Part shown: one piece after another, positions 11,192 through 19,901 of the stretch | Numbering within the stretch: position 1 is the first letter of the stretch | Layout of the letters: the number at the start of each line of letters is the position of its first letter | NCBI GenBank assembly: GCA_030743815.1 | Contig: JASLRT010000097.1 | Location: forward strand, 1-37,038 | DNA from: Candidatus Neomarinimicrobiota bacterium | GTDB taxonomy: Bacteria; Fidelibacterota; Marinisomatia; Marinisomatales; S15-B10 | Direction of reading: 5' to 3' | Length of the DNA: 37,038 nucleotides | The notes under the pieces: model-generated | Databases searched by the model: none | What the model was told of the DNA's origin: nothing | What the model saw: the letters and a program-made list of their open reading frames with translations, nothing else | Program-made: the position numbers and the translations under genes

Positions 11192-12307
11192 TCACTGCCC
11201 GCTTGTGCGCATTGGCATAAGGAGCATGGTGATTTCTTCCTGTTCTTGTTGGGCGTCCGGACTAATGAGCGTAGCGCTGATAGGGGTGTTGAGTCGCAAA
11301 TAAGCTGATTCCGTATCCAGGTGAGAAAGAATGTCACTGAGATAGAGCGCATTAAAACCGATTGTCAGCTCTTCGCCATTATATTCGACATCAACCGTTT
11401 CTTCGGCGCTAGAAGAACTTTCCGGATCTTCGGTTGTTATTTGGCTTTTCCCATCAGCAAATTTTAACGTCACCTGCCTTGTTGCACGATTAGAGAAGAT
11501 GGAAACCCTCTTTACGGCCGCCAGCATTTTCTCTCTATCTACTTTGACAATTTTATCGTTTTCCTGCGGCAAGACGGAGCGGTAGTCAGGATATCTTTCA
11601 TCTATTATTCTGGAAAAAGCCGTGATTCCATTAAAGGAAACCGTAAGGTGGTTATCGCCAACCCAGAGAACAACTTCTTCTTGTTCGTCGAGATAAGGAA
11701 GGACAAGGTGTAGAAATTTTTTCGGTACAATAACATCACCGGAATATCCCGCTGTCTCGTAGTCCGTGCGGGAGCAGATGGCGAGACGATGACCGTCTGT
11801 CGCCACAGATGCGACACGTTCCTCTCCCACCTCAAACAGTGCTCCCATGAGTGCTGGCTTTAACTCGTCAGAGCTGAGAGCAAATGACGTTTTCAAAATC
11901 AGCCGCTTGAATACGTCTGAGCTGATCTTGATCTCCTTTTTGTTGTCCACCTCAGGGGTTGCCGGAAACTCCTCGGCGCTTGATCCTGCAATATCGTAAT
12001 TTCCAAAATCAGTTCTAATTTCGACCCTGTTATCCTCGTCCGCTTCAATAAAGATCTCCGTATCCGGCATGGCGTTCACTGTTTCGCTCAGGGTTCTGTA
12101 AGGTATGGCTACAGCACCCTCCTCTTCTATTTTTGATTCAACTAGGGCAACAATGCTGATTTCAAGATCTGTCGTTCTCAGGTTTAGGGAGCCTTTTGCG
12201 GTAAATAAAACAGTGTTGAGAATGGGTATTGTAGAGCGTGTTGGTGTTGCTTTACCAAGGTTTTGCAGTGCTGTTTGAAGGGTTTGTTTTGATAGGTTGA
12301 TTTTCAT
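11192..12307 (-). CDS. dnaN: DNA polymerase III beta sliding clamp
   Basis: This is the ring-shaped homodimeric processivity clamp that tethers DNA polymerase III and recruits repair factors. The product is 371 aa, the standard length, with three repeated clamp folds. Visible hallmarks are STIPILNTVLF near the N-terminus, the VNAMPDTEIFIEADE segment, VASVATDGHRLAICSR in domain 2, and the C-terminal LLMPMRTSGQ, which corresponds to the conserved PMR[LV] ending. The start ATG is preceded only by a weak GGATAA element about 10 nt upstream. Upstream lies a 362-bp AT-rich gap; downstream is a terminator. dnaN and dnaA are about 11 kb apart here, unlike the classical dnaA-dnaN-recF order. Confidence 0.97.
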   Translation of the reverse strand: MKINLSKQTLQTALQNLGKATPTRSTIPILNTVLFTAKGSLNLRTTDLEISIVALVESKIEEEGAVAIPYRTLSETVNAMPDTEIFIEADEDNRVEIRTDFGNYDIAGSSAEEFPATPEVDNKKEIKISSDVFKRLILKTSFALSSDELKPALMGALFEVGEERVASVATDGHRLAICSRTDYETAGYSGDVIVPKKFLHLVLPYLDEQEEVVLWVGDNHLTVSFNGITAFSRIIDERYPDYRSVLPQENDKIVKVDREKMLAAVKRVSIFSNRATRQVTLKFADGKSQITTEDPESSSSAEETVDVEYNGEELTIGFNALYLSDILSHLDTESAYLRLNTPISATLISPDAQQEQEEITMLLMPMRTSGQ

Positions 12308-12669
12308 GAATTATTATCCATTATTTGCGGAAATTTTTTGAAATCTTAGGATAAATCTCAGAAATGATGTTAGCGAATAATACCTTTACTGACAACAAGT
12401 TTTTCCTTCTCACCACCACATATTAATTAGAATAAACTTAGATTAGATAAAAATTTTATATAATAGTTATTATCACTGTTGATAAATAAGGACGGGGAGA
12501 ACAAGTTTTTACCAACCGCACTGTTTTTTGTTCAAAAGAGACACCAGATAAGGTATTACTTTATGTTAGGAAGATGTTAACAACCTGCTTTTGCACGGCA
12601 CATAAAGTGGTGTCTGCTTTTTCTGGTGTGAACGGTGGTTTCAGGATTAATAAGATGTGAATAATAATG
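12308..12669. other. AT-rich intergenic region with DnaA-box-like sites, candidate oriC
   Basis: This 362-bp gap between the dnaN start and the SurA-like stop has no credible gene. The core 12421-12490 is very AT-rich and could serve as an unwinding element. Box-like 9-mers are TTATTCACA on the minus strand at 12656-12664 (fits TTWTNCACA exactly), TTATCAACA on the minus strand at 12477-12485 (one mismatch to TTATCCACA), TTATCCATT at 12314-12322 and a minus-strand TTATCCTAA at 12345-12353. TTATCA-CTGT-TGATAA forms a perfect dyad at 12470-12485. The region must also hold the dnaN promoter. Origin function is an inference; the dnaA upstream region is a competing candidate. Confidence 0.4.
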
Positions 12670-13977
12670 TTACTCAAGAAAGCTTTTGATGAAAATAGAA
12701 GAAGAGGTCCTCTCTATCCAGCTGTTGAAAAAATCGGAGCGCTTCTTTGCCAGGGCCATCTGTTCTATCTCAACCCAGTGGGTCTCAAGTGTTGGGATCC
12801 CTCCCGCACTCGCATCAGAAATCAGCAGGAGATGGTATCCGTCGGAAGCCGTCACGGGAGGAGAAACCTCCCCAACGCTTAAGATGGAAATCACCTGTGA
12901 AATCTCTTTAATAGGAAAGGTGGTTGGGTCAATCCAACCAAGCTTACCATCGTTATCTTTGGTGTTTGCGTCTGCGGAATAGGTGGCAGCCATGCTGGAA
13001 AAAACGTCTTCGTTTGTAATGCTGTCTTTTATAGAAAGAGCCAAGGCGTAAACACTGTCTTCGTCAGCTGGTGACACTTGGGGTGAAACCAAGATGTGCC
13101 TGACATTAATTTTTTCCCCAAGCTTCTCAACTAGTTGGAGAATGTGGTAGCCGAAAACGGTAGGAACTACCGGGCTGACGTCACCCCTATCGAGTGAAAA
13201 GGCCGCCTCCTCGAACGCTTGGACAAAGGTCCCCCGGCTGACCAGGCCCAGTTCGCCGCCGTTCGAAGCTGAACCGGGATCGTCTGAGAACTGTTCTGCG
13301 AGAGAGGCAAGATCGTCTCCTTTAAAAACGCGCTGTCGCAGGGAGTCGGCCAGCGAGCGAGCGCGGAGACGGCTTTCATTTCCCGGCTTAATTTCAAACA
13401 GGATGTGCCTCAGATCGTATAGGGTTGGTATGACCCCAAGGCTGTCCTGGTATTCTGTATAAAAGGAATTAACCTCGTCCTTGGTTACAGAGACGTTCTG
13501 CAGAAGTTCAGTGCGGAATCGCTCTCCAATTAACTGCTCCCGCATATCGGACCAGGTTTCTCGGCGCAACTCGCTGACGCTCTTACCAAGAGCCTCTTCA
13601 AGCCGCGCCTCAGACCCAAGGCGGGTAACATATGAGCTGACGTATTGATCGAGCGCTGTGTCCACCTCTCTTTCAGCAACTTCGATGCTCTCTACTTCGG
13701 CAATTTCGAGAATAATCTTCTGGGTGATAAAATTTTGAACGACATCTTCTTGTAGTTTTAACACGCGCTCACCGTCCAGCCGCGGATCAAGCCTAAGCTC
13801 GATAGCAGTCATTTGAACAAGCTGGGCAACATCGCTCTTAAGGATCACGTGTTCGCCCACAATCGCGGCTACACCGTCAATGGTGTTCCTTTCCTGGGCG
13901 TTAAGACACAGAAGGAAGACGAGACAGAAAGAAGCAAGAACAAGGCTGCGCGAACGCACGCTTATCTGGCCCCCCAA
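12670..13977 (-). CDS. SurA-like periplasmic chaperone with two parvulin domains
   Basis: This exported chaperone/peptidyl-prolyl isomerase probably escorts outer-membrane proteins. At 435 aa it is close to E. coli SurA (428). A signal peptide (SLVLASFCLVFLLCLNAQ, about residues 11-28) is followed by the SurA N-terminal module with VAAIVGEHVILKSDV. The first parvulin domain spans about 187-284 (LRHILFEIKPG, SDDPGSASNGGELGLVSRG, FGYHILQLVEK). The second spans about 290-395 (NVRHILVSPQ, KDNDGKLGWID, SDGYHLLLISD). Its start overlaps the end of the upstream PPIase-like lipoprotein gene by 16 nt, so the two are translationally coupled. It is the last gene of the rpmH-to-surA minus-strand run. Confidence 0.9.
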   Translation of the reverse strand: MGGQISVRSRSLVLASFCLVFLLCLNAQERNTIDGVAAIVGEHVILKSDVAQLVQMTAIELRLDPRLDGERVLKLQEDVVQNFITQKIILEIAEVESIEVAEREVDTALDQYVSSYVTRLGSEARLEEALGKSVSELRRETWSDMREQLIGERFRTELLQNVSVTKDEVNSFYTEYQDSLGVIPTLYDLRHILFEIKPGNESRLRARSLADSLRQRVFKGDDLASLAEQFSDDPGSASNGGELGLVSRGTFVQAFEEAAFSLDRGDVSPVVPTVFGYHILQLVEKLGEKINVRHILVSPQVSPADEDSVYALALSIKDSITNEDVFSSMAATYSADANTKDNDGKLGWIDPTTFPIKEISQVISILSVGEVSPPVTASDGYHLLLISDASAGGIPTLETHWVEIEQMALAKKRSDFFNSWIERTSSSIFIKSFLE

Positions 13978-14825
13978 TCGATGTTGAAGCCCGGCGAAGC
14001 TCCGGACAGATGTCGGCTTGTGAGGCTGTCCATAAGATGGGTGTACAAGACGGCACCCTTTTCACGCAGAACGCTCTGGACCACTACATCATAAACTTCG
14101 TCGAGACCTTGGTACGTTTGAGCGCGGTAACGCGCCAGAACTTCAATAACATGGTAGCCGCGACTGCCCAAAATAGGACCAAAGACACCCCTCCCAGCCT
14201 TGGGGCCGAAAACAACAGATCGAAGTTCTTCGCGAAGGTCCTGGGGAGAAACAACTGCGGCCTCAACCCGATAGTTGTTCAATAGGTCGAGGCGAGACTC
14301 GCCATCGTACCGCAATAACTTGGACTTTACCTCTAGCGCCACGGAATGTTGGGGTAGCAAGAAATGCAGCATTTTTACCGAATCGCTATGTCGCAGGTAT
14401 TGGTGGCGGTTTTTCATATAGTGGTTTCGCAGCTCTTCAGGGGAGACGTTAGTTGCAGCCGAAGAAGAGAGATATGTGTCAAGGAAGGCGGCACCATAAC
14501 GCTGTTTGCGGAATTCGTTAACCTGCTTTTCAATCATCGTATTTTCCGTCATCCCCCCATCAACTGCGGCCTGATAGAGAAGTTCCCTTGTAACCCAGCG
14601 CACCACGGCTTGGCGGGAAGCGAAGATAGAATCAGAAGAGGGGTGCTGCAACACAAGTGTGGCGAGAACTTCAGCCGTAAGGGCGCTGTCACCGACCTTA
14701 ATTATATGAGAAGCCCCTTCAGGGGGGCCTGAGCAACCAAGTAGAAGAAAAAAGAAAAAGGGCGTCACGTGGCTGAAATGTACTGTTGGCGAAACAACTA
14801 ACACACTTTTTCTAATAACACGCAT
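13962..14825 (-). CDS. Probable SurA/PpiC-related lipoprotein
   Basis: The 287-aa protein has a hydrophobic N-terminus ending in a lipobox-like LLLGC (Cys31), suggesting a lipid-anchored periplasmic protein. The remainder resembles the N-terminal and isomerase parts of SurA/PpiC relatives. An opening strand (HIIKVGDSALTAEVLATLV) is followed by helices (NEFRKQRYGAAFLDTYL), then SPEELRNHYMKNRHQYLR, and a parvulin-like tail with RGVFGPILGSRGYHVIEVLARY. The catalytic parvulin core is short and may be inactive. The gene sits between mfd (24-nt gap) and the SurA-like gene (16-nt overlap), so the pair probably forms a chaperone module. The extra-long signal region with four consecutive Phe is unusual. 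Confidence 0.75.
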   Translation of the reverse strand: MRVIRKSVLVVSPTVHFSHVTPFFFFLLLGCSGPPEGASHIIKVGDSALTAEVLATLVLQHPSSDSIFASRQAVVRWVTRELLYQAAVDGGMTENTMIEKQVNEFRKQRYGAAFLDTYLSSSAATNVSPEELRNHYMKNRHQYLRHSDSVKMLHFLLPQHSVALEVKSKLLRYDGESRLDLLNNYRVEAAVVSPQDLREELRSVVFGPKAGRGVFGPILGSRGYHVIEVLARYRAQTYQGLDEVYDVVVQSVLREKGAVLYTHLMDSLTSRHLSGASPGFNIDWGAR

Positions 14826-14849
14826 TAAGAACCCAAAGTTAGACGTGGC

Positions 14850-17800
14850 TCAAATGGAATCAAAAAGGTAATGCAGAACAGAAAACGCCTCAGAATTTGA
14901 CGACGCGCTAACAGTAAGCGTAAAAGTTCCGTCCTTGTGGTTGCCAAACGAGGCGGCCATGTTCCGGGCAGAAAGAACAGAAGAGAGTTTTTCAAAAGAG
15001 TGGGAAGGGTGCCCACGCTCTTCCACGGGCAGAAAGTAGAGAGTAACGCTGTCAGCCACAAATTTAATGCGCTCTATGCCGGCGTGAGACGCACGGGCTT
15101 GGACGGAGGCGGAATCAAACAAAAGCTTGGCTGGTGTGGGAAGAGGTCCGAAGCGATCTCTTATTTCGTAGCGTACATCGTCGACATCATCAACGGTGCG
15201 TGTTTCACCGAGCAGGCGGTAAAAGTAAAGGCGGTCGCCAATCTCAGTAATGTAGTCTGACGGCAAAAGAGCCTCTCCCTTAATGGAAATGTTTGTTCTG
15301 ACATGACGGGGTGTTTCTGGAGCGCGCTCGAGACGCCTGTTAGCCACCTCTTCTATAATTTTATAGTACAAGTGGTGTCCAACAGAGGTAAGGTGGCCCG
15401 CCTGTTCAACGCCGAACAGGTTGCCGGCACCGCGCATCTGAAGATCTTGTAAGGCGAGTGCGTACCCGGAGCCGAGCGAAGTGTGGTGCTGGATATACCT
15501 GAGCCGCTCGGCGGCTGTAGTGGATATTTTCTTGTTTTTCGGAGTAAGAAGGTAGCAAAACGCTTGGCGGTCTCCTCTGCCGACGCGCCCCCGCATCTGG
15601 TAAAGCTGGGCCAGCCCGAACTTGTGCGCATTATTTATAAAAATAGTGTTGGCAAGTGGTATATCCATGCCAGCCTCTATAATGGTGGAACAGACGAGAA
15701 CATCAATCTTTTTGTTCAGGAAGTCAAGCATAACGGACTCAAGTGCTGCATCAGTGAGTTGGCCGTGTGCGACAGCGACACAGAGATTGGGGAGAAGCTC
15801 ACGAAGCACATCTGCAGTCGATTCGATTGTTTTAACTCTGTTGTGTATAAAAAATGACTGCCCCCCCGCTTCTGCTTCTTCGAGGGCGGCCTTTCTGATA
15901 ACGCTTTTATTGAATGGAGAGGAAACTGTAATTACAGGAAAGCGCTCCCTTGGCGGTGTTGAAATGTTTGATATATCGCGGATACCGAGGAGCGAAAACT
16001 GTAGAGTGCGCGGTATGGGGGTGGCACTTAAAGTCAGGACGTCTGTGGTGCTACGCTCGGCCTTCAGAAGTTCTTTGTGTTTGGCGCCAAAACGGTGCTC
16101 TTCGTCAACGATTAAAAGGCCAAGCAGAGGGATGGAGAGATTTTGTGAAAGAAGGCGGTGCGTGCCAACGACGATATCTACCTCCCCCCTATTTGTGGCT
16201 CGGATTAATGAGATGGACACACTTCTTTTGGTAAAGCGTGACAGAAGCGCGACGCGAACGCCCAGCGGCTCAAGCCGGGATTTAAAAGAAAGAAAATGCT
16301 GGTTAGCCAGGATTGTGGTTGGGACCAGAACCACAACCTGCTTCTTATCATAAACGGCCTTAAACGCGGCCCTTATAGCAACCTCTGTTTTTCCAAAGCC
16401 GACGTCACCACATAGAAGCCTATCCATAGGGCTTGGGCGCTCCATGTCAAGAGAAATGTCTTCGTATGCGTTAAGCTGACCGGAGGTCTCTTCGTAAGGG
16501 AAAGACTCCGCAAGGCGTGTGTGGAGTTCGCCGTCGCTGGAGAAAGCAAAACCGTTAGCCTTGTGCCGAGCGGCGTAGAGATCAAGGAACGCCTGAACAA
16601 CCTTTTCAGCTGATCGGCGCGTCTTCTGTTTTAGTTGCGCCCAACGAGAATTGCGCAAACTGGAAAGAGCAGGTGAGTCGTTGTCTGATCCGACATAAGG
16701 GTGAACAAGGTGAAGGCGATCCATTGGCAAATGCAAGTAATCGCCATCAGCATATTCAAGGTCAACGGCCTCATAGCTGCCATGGGATGTTTCCACAACA
16801 GAAAGGCCTCGATACCGCCCAATACCAAGGTCTTCGTGCACGAGGGGTTGACCCCATCCAAAAAGAGAGCTTTGAAGCGGTTTCACGGGTGGCTCTCTAG
16901 TCGTTGGTATTAGTGTTCGAAGCCGTGCGCGGCGGTATAATGTGTTTAGTGAAGTAGAAAACAACGACAGGGGCTCACTATAAAAAGAGTAATGTCCCGG
17001 AAATGATACAGGTGTAAAATCAGCTAAAAACACAGTTTTTTTTGGTATTGAGCGGACGTGCTGTGGCAGAAAGATAAGTTTTGTGCAGTTCCCCCCACTT
17101 CTTTTATCAATCAGCGTGAGATCGGCATCAAGGGCAGTCCAGTTTTCATTGAAAGGTCCCTTGGGGATGCAATTGAGATTGACAGGTTGTTTCGATGGTA
17201 TGCCGTCGCTTGCCGCCGATACAATAGTTAGCACATCTGAGCCGCCAACACTAGAAACATTAAAAAAAGACGCGTCTTTAGAGAGGAAATCGCGTAGAGA
17301 AACACCTGCGCGGTTTTGTTGAGAGATCTTTATGGGGGGTAAAACGGTGAGCTGTGAAGTAACTGCTTCGTGTGTTTTGCGCTGTGACTCTGGATCAAAA
17401 TAACGAGCCGTAGAAAGCTCTTCACCAACGTATTCGAGACGCAACGGCTGATCGTTCCCAAAGAAAAAGACATCCAGAATGCCACCGCGGACAGAAAAGG
17501 AGCCTGGGCTGAAAACTGAAGAAGTTCGCTCATAGCACCACGCTGACAACAACGCCAAAACATCTTGATATTTATATGATTGCAAGGGCAAGGCCCGTGT
17601 GTTCGGAGGGTCTTCAAGGGTGGTTTTAATACGCCAATGGTCTGCGGTATATTGATGAATAAGCAGGACACTGGAATGAGAAGAAAGGAAAAGAGCCAAG
17701 CTTTGAATGTCAGCGAATGACGACACCTCTGAAGAAGAGAGAGCAAAAGATTTAAACGGTAAAAGAGCCAAAAAAAGATCAAAAAGATAAGAGAGAGAAA

Positions 17801-18002
17801 CACCCCGGCCTAATGAAATAACAAAATTGGATGAAGCGACACGTAGACGGGCGGCGAACAAAAAGGGTATAAGATCAATGTGTGTGTTGGTCAGGGAGGG
17901 TGGACTATCTTTACCAAACCAAGGAGACAGGGGGTTGTTGTTAAAGATGTGGTCTAGCAGAGGTTCTGCTGTGAAAGGAGGCGTTTCACGTGGAACAACC
18001 AC
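14850..18002 (-). CDS. mfd: Transcription-repair coupling factor
   Basis: This DNA translocase removes RNA polymerase stalled at lesions and recruits UvrA. It is 1050 aa, somewhat shorter than the usual 1150. The N-terminal UvrB-like part shows VFSPGSFSVRGGILDVF (about 163-179) but no Walker A, as is normal in Mfd. The RNA-polymerase-interacting domain lies near 384-435 (GQPLVHEDLGIGRYRGL). The helicase part has Walker A GDVGFGKTE at 532-540, VDEEHRFG, TLSATPIPRTLQ, and the QMRGRVGRGDRQAFCYLL motif. The TRCF domain follows. The GTG start overlaps the mnmG stop by 1 nt (TAGTG). Codons 3 to 7 (VPRET) are spelled by a parS-like sequence. Confidence 0.96.
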   Translation of the reverse strand: MVVPRETPPFTAEPLLDHIFNNNPLSPWFGKDSPPSLTNTHIDLIPFLFAARLRVASSNFVISLGRGVSLSYLFDLFLALLPFKSFALSSSEVSSFADIQSLALFLSSHSSVLLIHQYTADHWRIKTTLEDPPNTRALPLQSYKYQDVLALLSAWCYERTSSVFSPGSFSVRGGILDVFFFGNDQPLRLEYVGEELSTARYFDPESQRKTHEAVTSQLTVLPPIKISQQNRAGVSLRDFLSKDASFFNVSSVGGSDVLTIVSAASDGIPSKQPVNLNCIPKGPFNENWTALDADLTLIDKRSGGNCTKLIFLPQHVRSIPKKTVFLADFTPVSFPGHYSFYSEPLSLFSTSLNTLYRRARLRTLIPTTREPPVKPLQSSLFGWGQPLVHEDLGIGRYRGLSVVETSHGSYEAVDLEYADGDYLHLPMDRLHLVHPYVGSDNDSPALSSLRNSRWAQLKQKTRRSAEKVVQAFLDLYAARHKANGFAFSSDGELHTRLAESFPYEETSGQLNAYEDISLDMERPSPMDRLLCGDVGFGKTEVAIRAAFKAVYDKKQVVVLVPTTILANQHFLSFKSRLEPLGVRVALLSRFTKRSVSISLIRATNRGEVDIVVGTHRLLSQNLSIPLLGLLIVDEEHRFGAKHKELLKAERSTTDVLTLSATPIPRTLQFSLLGIRDISNISTPPRERFPVITVSSPFNKSVIRKAALEEAEAGGQSFFIHNRVKTIESTADVLRELLPNLCVAVAHGQLTDAALESVMLDFLNKKIDVLVCSTIIEAGMDIPLANTIFINNAHKFGLAQLYQMRGRVGRGDRQAFCYLLTPKNKKISTTAAERLRYIQHHTSLGSGYALALQDLQMRGAGNLFGVEQAGHLTSVGHHLYYKIIEEVANRRLERAPETPRHVRTNISIKGEALLPSDYITEIGDRLYFYRLLGETRTVDDVDDVRYEIRDRFGPLPTPAKLLFDSASVQARASHAGIERIKFVADSVTLYFLPVEERGHPSHSFEKLSSVLSARNMAASFGNHKDGTFTLTVSASSNSEAFSVLHYLFDSI
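17982..17997. promoter_or_regulatory. parS-like ParB-binding site in mfd start
   Basis: CGTTTCACGTGGAACA differs by one end base from the parS consensus, read here as TGTTTCACGTGNAACA. It lies inside the first codons of mfd, 1.9 kb from a perfect copy. Two such 16-mers so close together near dnaA are unlikely by chance. Confidence 0.7.
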
Positions 18003-19873
18003 TACAGAGATGCTACAAGAACGGTGAGGGCGGCCACATCAGATGGGGACACGCCTGAAATGCGAGAGGCTTGACCCAATGTTTCTGGCCGAACAATAGA
18101 AAGCTTCTCTTTTGCTTCAGAAGAAATAGAGATGCAGGAAGAAAAATTAAATGATTCAGGTATACGCGTGTTTTCTCCTCGCCTCATGTTTTCGACCTGA
18201 AGATACTGCTGTTTAATGTATCCTTCGTATTTTATAGAGGTTTCAACTTCATCTAGAACGTCCTGTAGAGAGCAGCCGCCAAGAGGAGTTCGGGCGGTGT
18301 TAAAAAGATTAAACTCTTGTAGCAGGCTGATAGAAACAGGCGGGCGCTTCAAGAGCCTGTAAAGAGTCGTAGACGAATTAACAGCACTTTCGCACAATGA
18401 AGATAAAAGTGTATTAGCAACCTCTTTTTTTACTGCCTTCTGAGATAATTCAGACAAAATTGACTTAATAAGACCCCCCTTTTTTTGCACAAGATCATAA
18501 GAAGAATCACAAACCAAACCGAGACTATGACCGACTTCAGAGAGACGCAGATCAGCGTTAGTGTGGCGCAAAAGTAGTCGATACTCAGCGCGAGCAGTAA
18601 ACATGCGATAAGGCTCCTGCGTGTCTTTAGTAACAAGGTCGTCGATCAAAACGCCGATATAGCATTTATCGCGTGAAAAAGATATGGGCTCGCGATCAAG
18701 CACCAAGTTGGCAGCATTAATGCCAGCGATAAGTCCTTGGGAGGCAGCCTCTTCATAGCCGGAAGTTCCATTAATCTGTCCAGAGAGAAAAAGGCCAGAA
18801 ACGTCTTTTAACTGTAAATGTCTGTTTAGCTGTGAGGGAAAGAAAAAATCATATTCAATAGCATAGCCAGGCCTGAAAAAAGAAACGTTTTCCAGGCCGG
18901 GAATTAAGCGTAAAGCCGCCAGCTGAAGCTCCTCAGGAAGGCTGGTAGAAAAGCCGTTTGTATATATCTGTTTTGAGCCACGCCACTCGGGCTCTAAAAA
19001 GATCTGGTGAGCGTCATTATCGGGAAAACGAACCACTTTATCTTCAATGGAGGGGCAGTATCTAGGGCCGACCCCCTGAATCTCACCACAATAGAGGGGC
19101 GACATGTGAAGATTCTCGCGAATGAGATCGTGAACAAAAGGATTAGTTTTAATTATATGACACGGCTCGTTTGGTGGAGAAAAGGAACTCGTTTTAAACG
19201 AAAATGGACGCGGCCCCATATCTCCAGACACAACCTTTAATTCTGACCAATTTATAGATTCGCGGACTAGGCGAGGAGGCGTGCCAGTTTTAAGTCGACC
19301 GGCCCTTAAACCAAGCGAGACAAGAGATTCAGTGATACCCGTGCTTGCCTCTTCACCCATGCGACCGGCCCTTATTTTGCGGCGCCCAACATGTATAAGT
19401 CCGTTAAGAAAAGTGCCACAAGTTAAAACTAGTGCGCGGCAGTGAAGGGAAGCTCCAGATGATAGTACAACGCCCGCAACTGAATGGCCGCGAACAAGGA
19501 CACGATTTACCTCAGACTCGAGGATGCGAATGTTTTCAATAGAATTAATATGGTCACCGACAAAGCTTACATAGGCTTTTTTGTCAATCTGCGCTCGCGG
19601 TGACCAGACGGCGCGACCCTTTGATTTGTTTAACATTTTAAATTGAATTCCGGAGGCATCTGCTGCAACACCCATAATTCCGCCGAGAGCGTCAATTTCA
19701 CGAACAAGATGTCCTTTAGCCAAACCGCCAATGGCGGGGTTACAGGACATTCTTGCTATAGCGTTAATGTCTATAGTTACGAGCGCGACAGAGCACCCCA
19801 TGCCCGATGCTGCCAAAGCAGCCTCAACGCCGGCGTGACCACCACCCACAACGATTACGTCATACTTGTTCAT
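18002..19873 (-). CDS. mnmG: tRNA uridine-5-carboxymethylaminomethyl modification enzyme MnmG
   Basis: This FAD-dependent partner of MnmE installs the carboxymethylaminomethyl group at U34 of certain tRNAs. It is 623 aa, full length. The N-terminal dinucleotide motif is VIVVGGGHAGVEAALA (residues 6-21). Family signatures RMSCNPAIGGLAKGHLVREIDALGG, LKTGTPPRL, FQPGYAIEYD-type PGYAIEYDFF, and GTSGYEEAASQGLIAGINAA are all present. The C-terminal helical domain ends with ASRISGVSPSDVAALTVL. It starts 28 nt after the mnmE stop, and that spacer is largely a parS site. No Shine-Dalgarno is visible before the ATG. It overlaps mfd by 1 nt. Confidence 0.98.
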   Translation of the reverse strand: MNKYDVIVVGGGHAGVEAALAASGMGCSVALVTIDINAIARMSCNPAIGGLAKGHLVREIDALGGIMGVAADASGIQFKMLNKSKGRAVWSPRAQIDKKAYVSFVGDHINSIENIRILESEVNRVLVRGHSVAGVVLSSGASLHCRALVLTCGTFLNGLIHVGRRKIRAGRMGEEASTGITESLVSLGLRAGRLKTGTPPRLVRESINWSELKVVSGDMGPRPFSFKTSSFSPPNEPCHIIKTNPFVHDLIRENLHMSPLYCGEIQGVGPRYCPSIEDKVVRFPDNDAHQIFLEPEWRGSKQIYTNGFSTSLPEELQLAALRLIPGLENVSFFRPGYAIEYDFFFPSQLNRHLQLKDVSGLFLSGQINGTSGYEEAASQGLIAGINAANLVLDREPISFSRDKCYIGVLIDDLVTKDTQEPYRMFTARAEYRLLLRHTNADLRLSEVGHSLGLVCDSSYDLVQKKGGLIKSILSELSQKAVKKEVANTLLSSLCESAVNSSTTLYRLLKRPPVSISLLQEFNLFNTARTPLGGCSLQDVLDEVETSIKYEGYIKQQYLQVENMRRGENTRIPESFNFSSCISISSEAKEKLSIVRPETLGQASRISGVSPSDVAALTVLVASL

Positions 19874-19885
19874 TTATATGTTTTG

Positions 19886-19901
19886 TGTTTCACGTGGAAC
19901 A
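19886..19901. promoter_or_regulatory. parS ParB-binding site between mnmE and mnmG
   Basis: TGTTTCACGTGGAACA, read on the other strand as TGTTCCACGTGAAACA, fits the published parS consensus TGTTNCACGTGAAACA at every defined base. It fills 16 of the 28 nt between mnmE and mnmG. parA and parB are not in this window. Confidence 0.88.

Noticed and set aside
15622-16353. 243-codon frame antisense to mfd
   Set aside because: It lies over the conserved Mfd helicase motifs in the opposite strand and has no family features.
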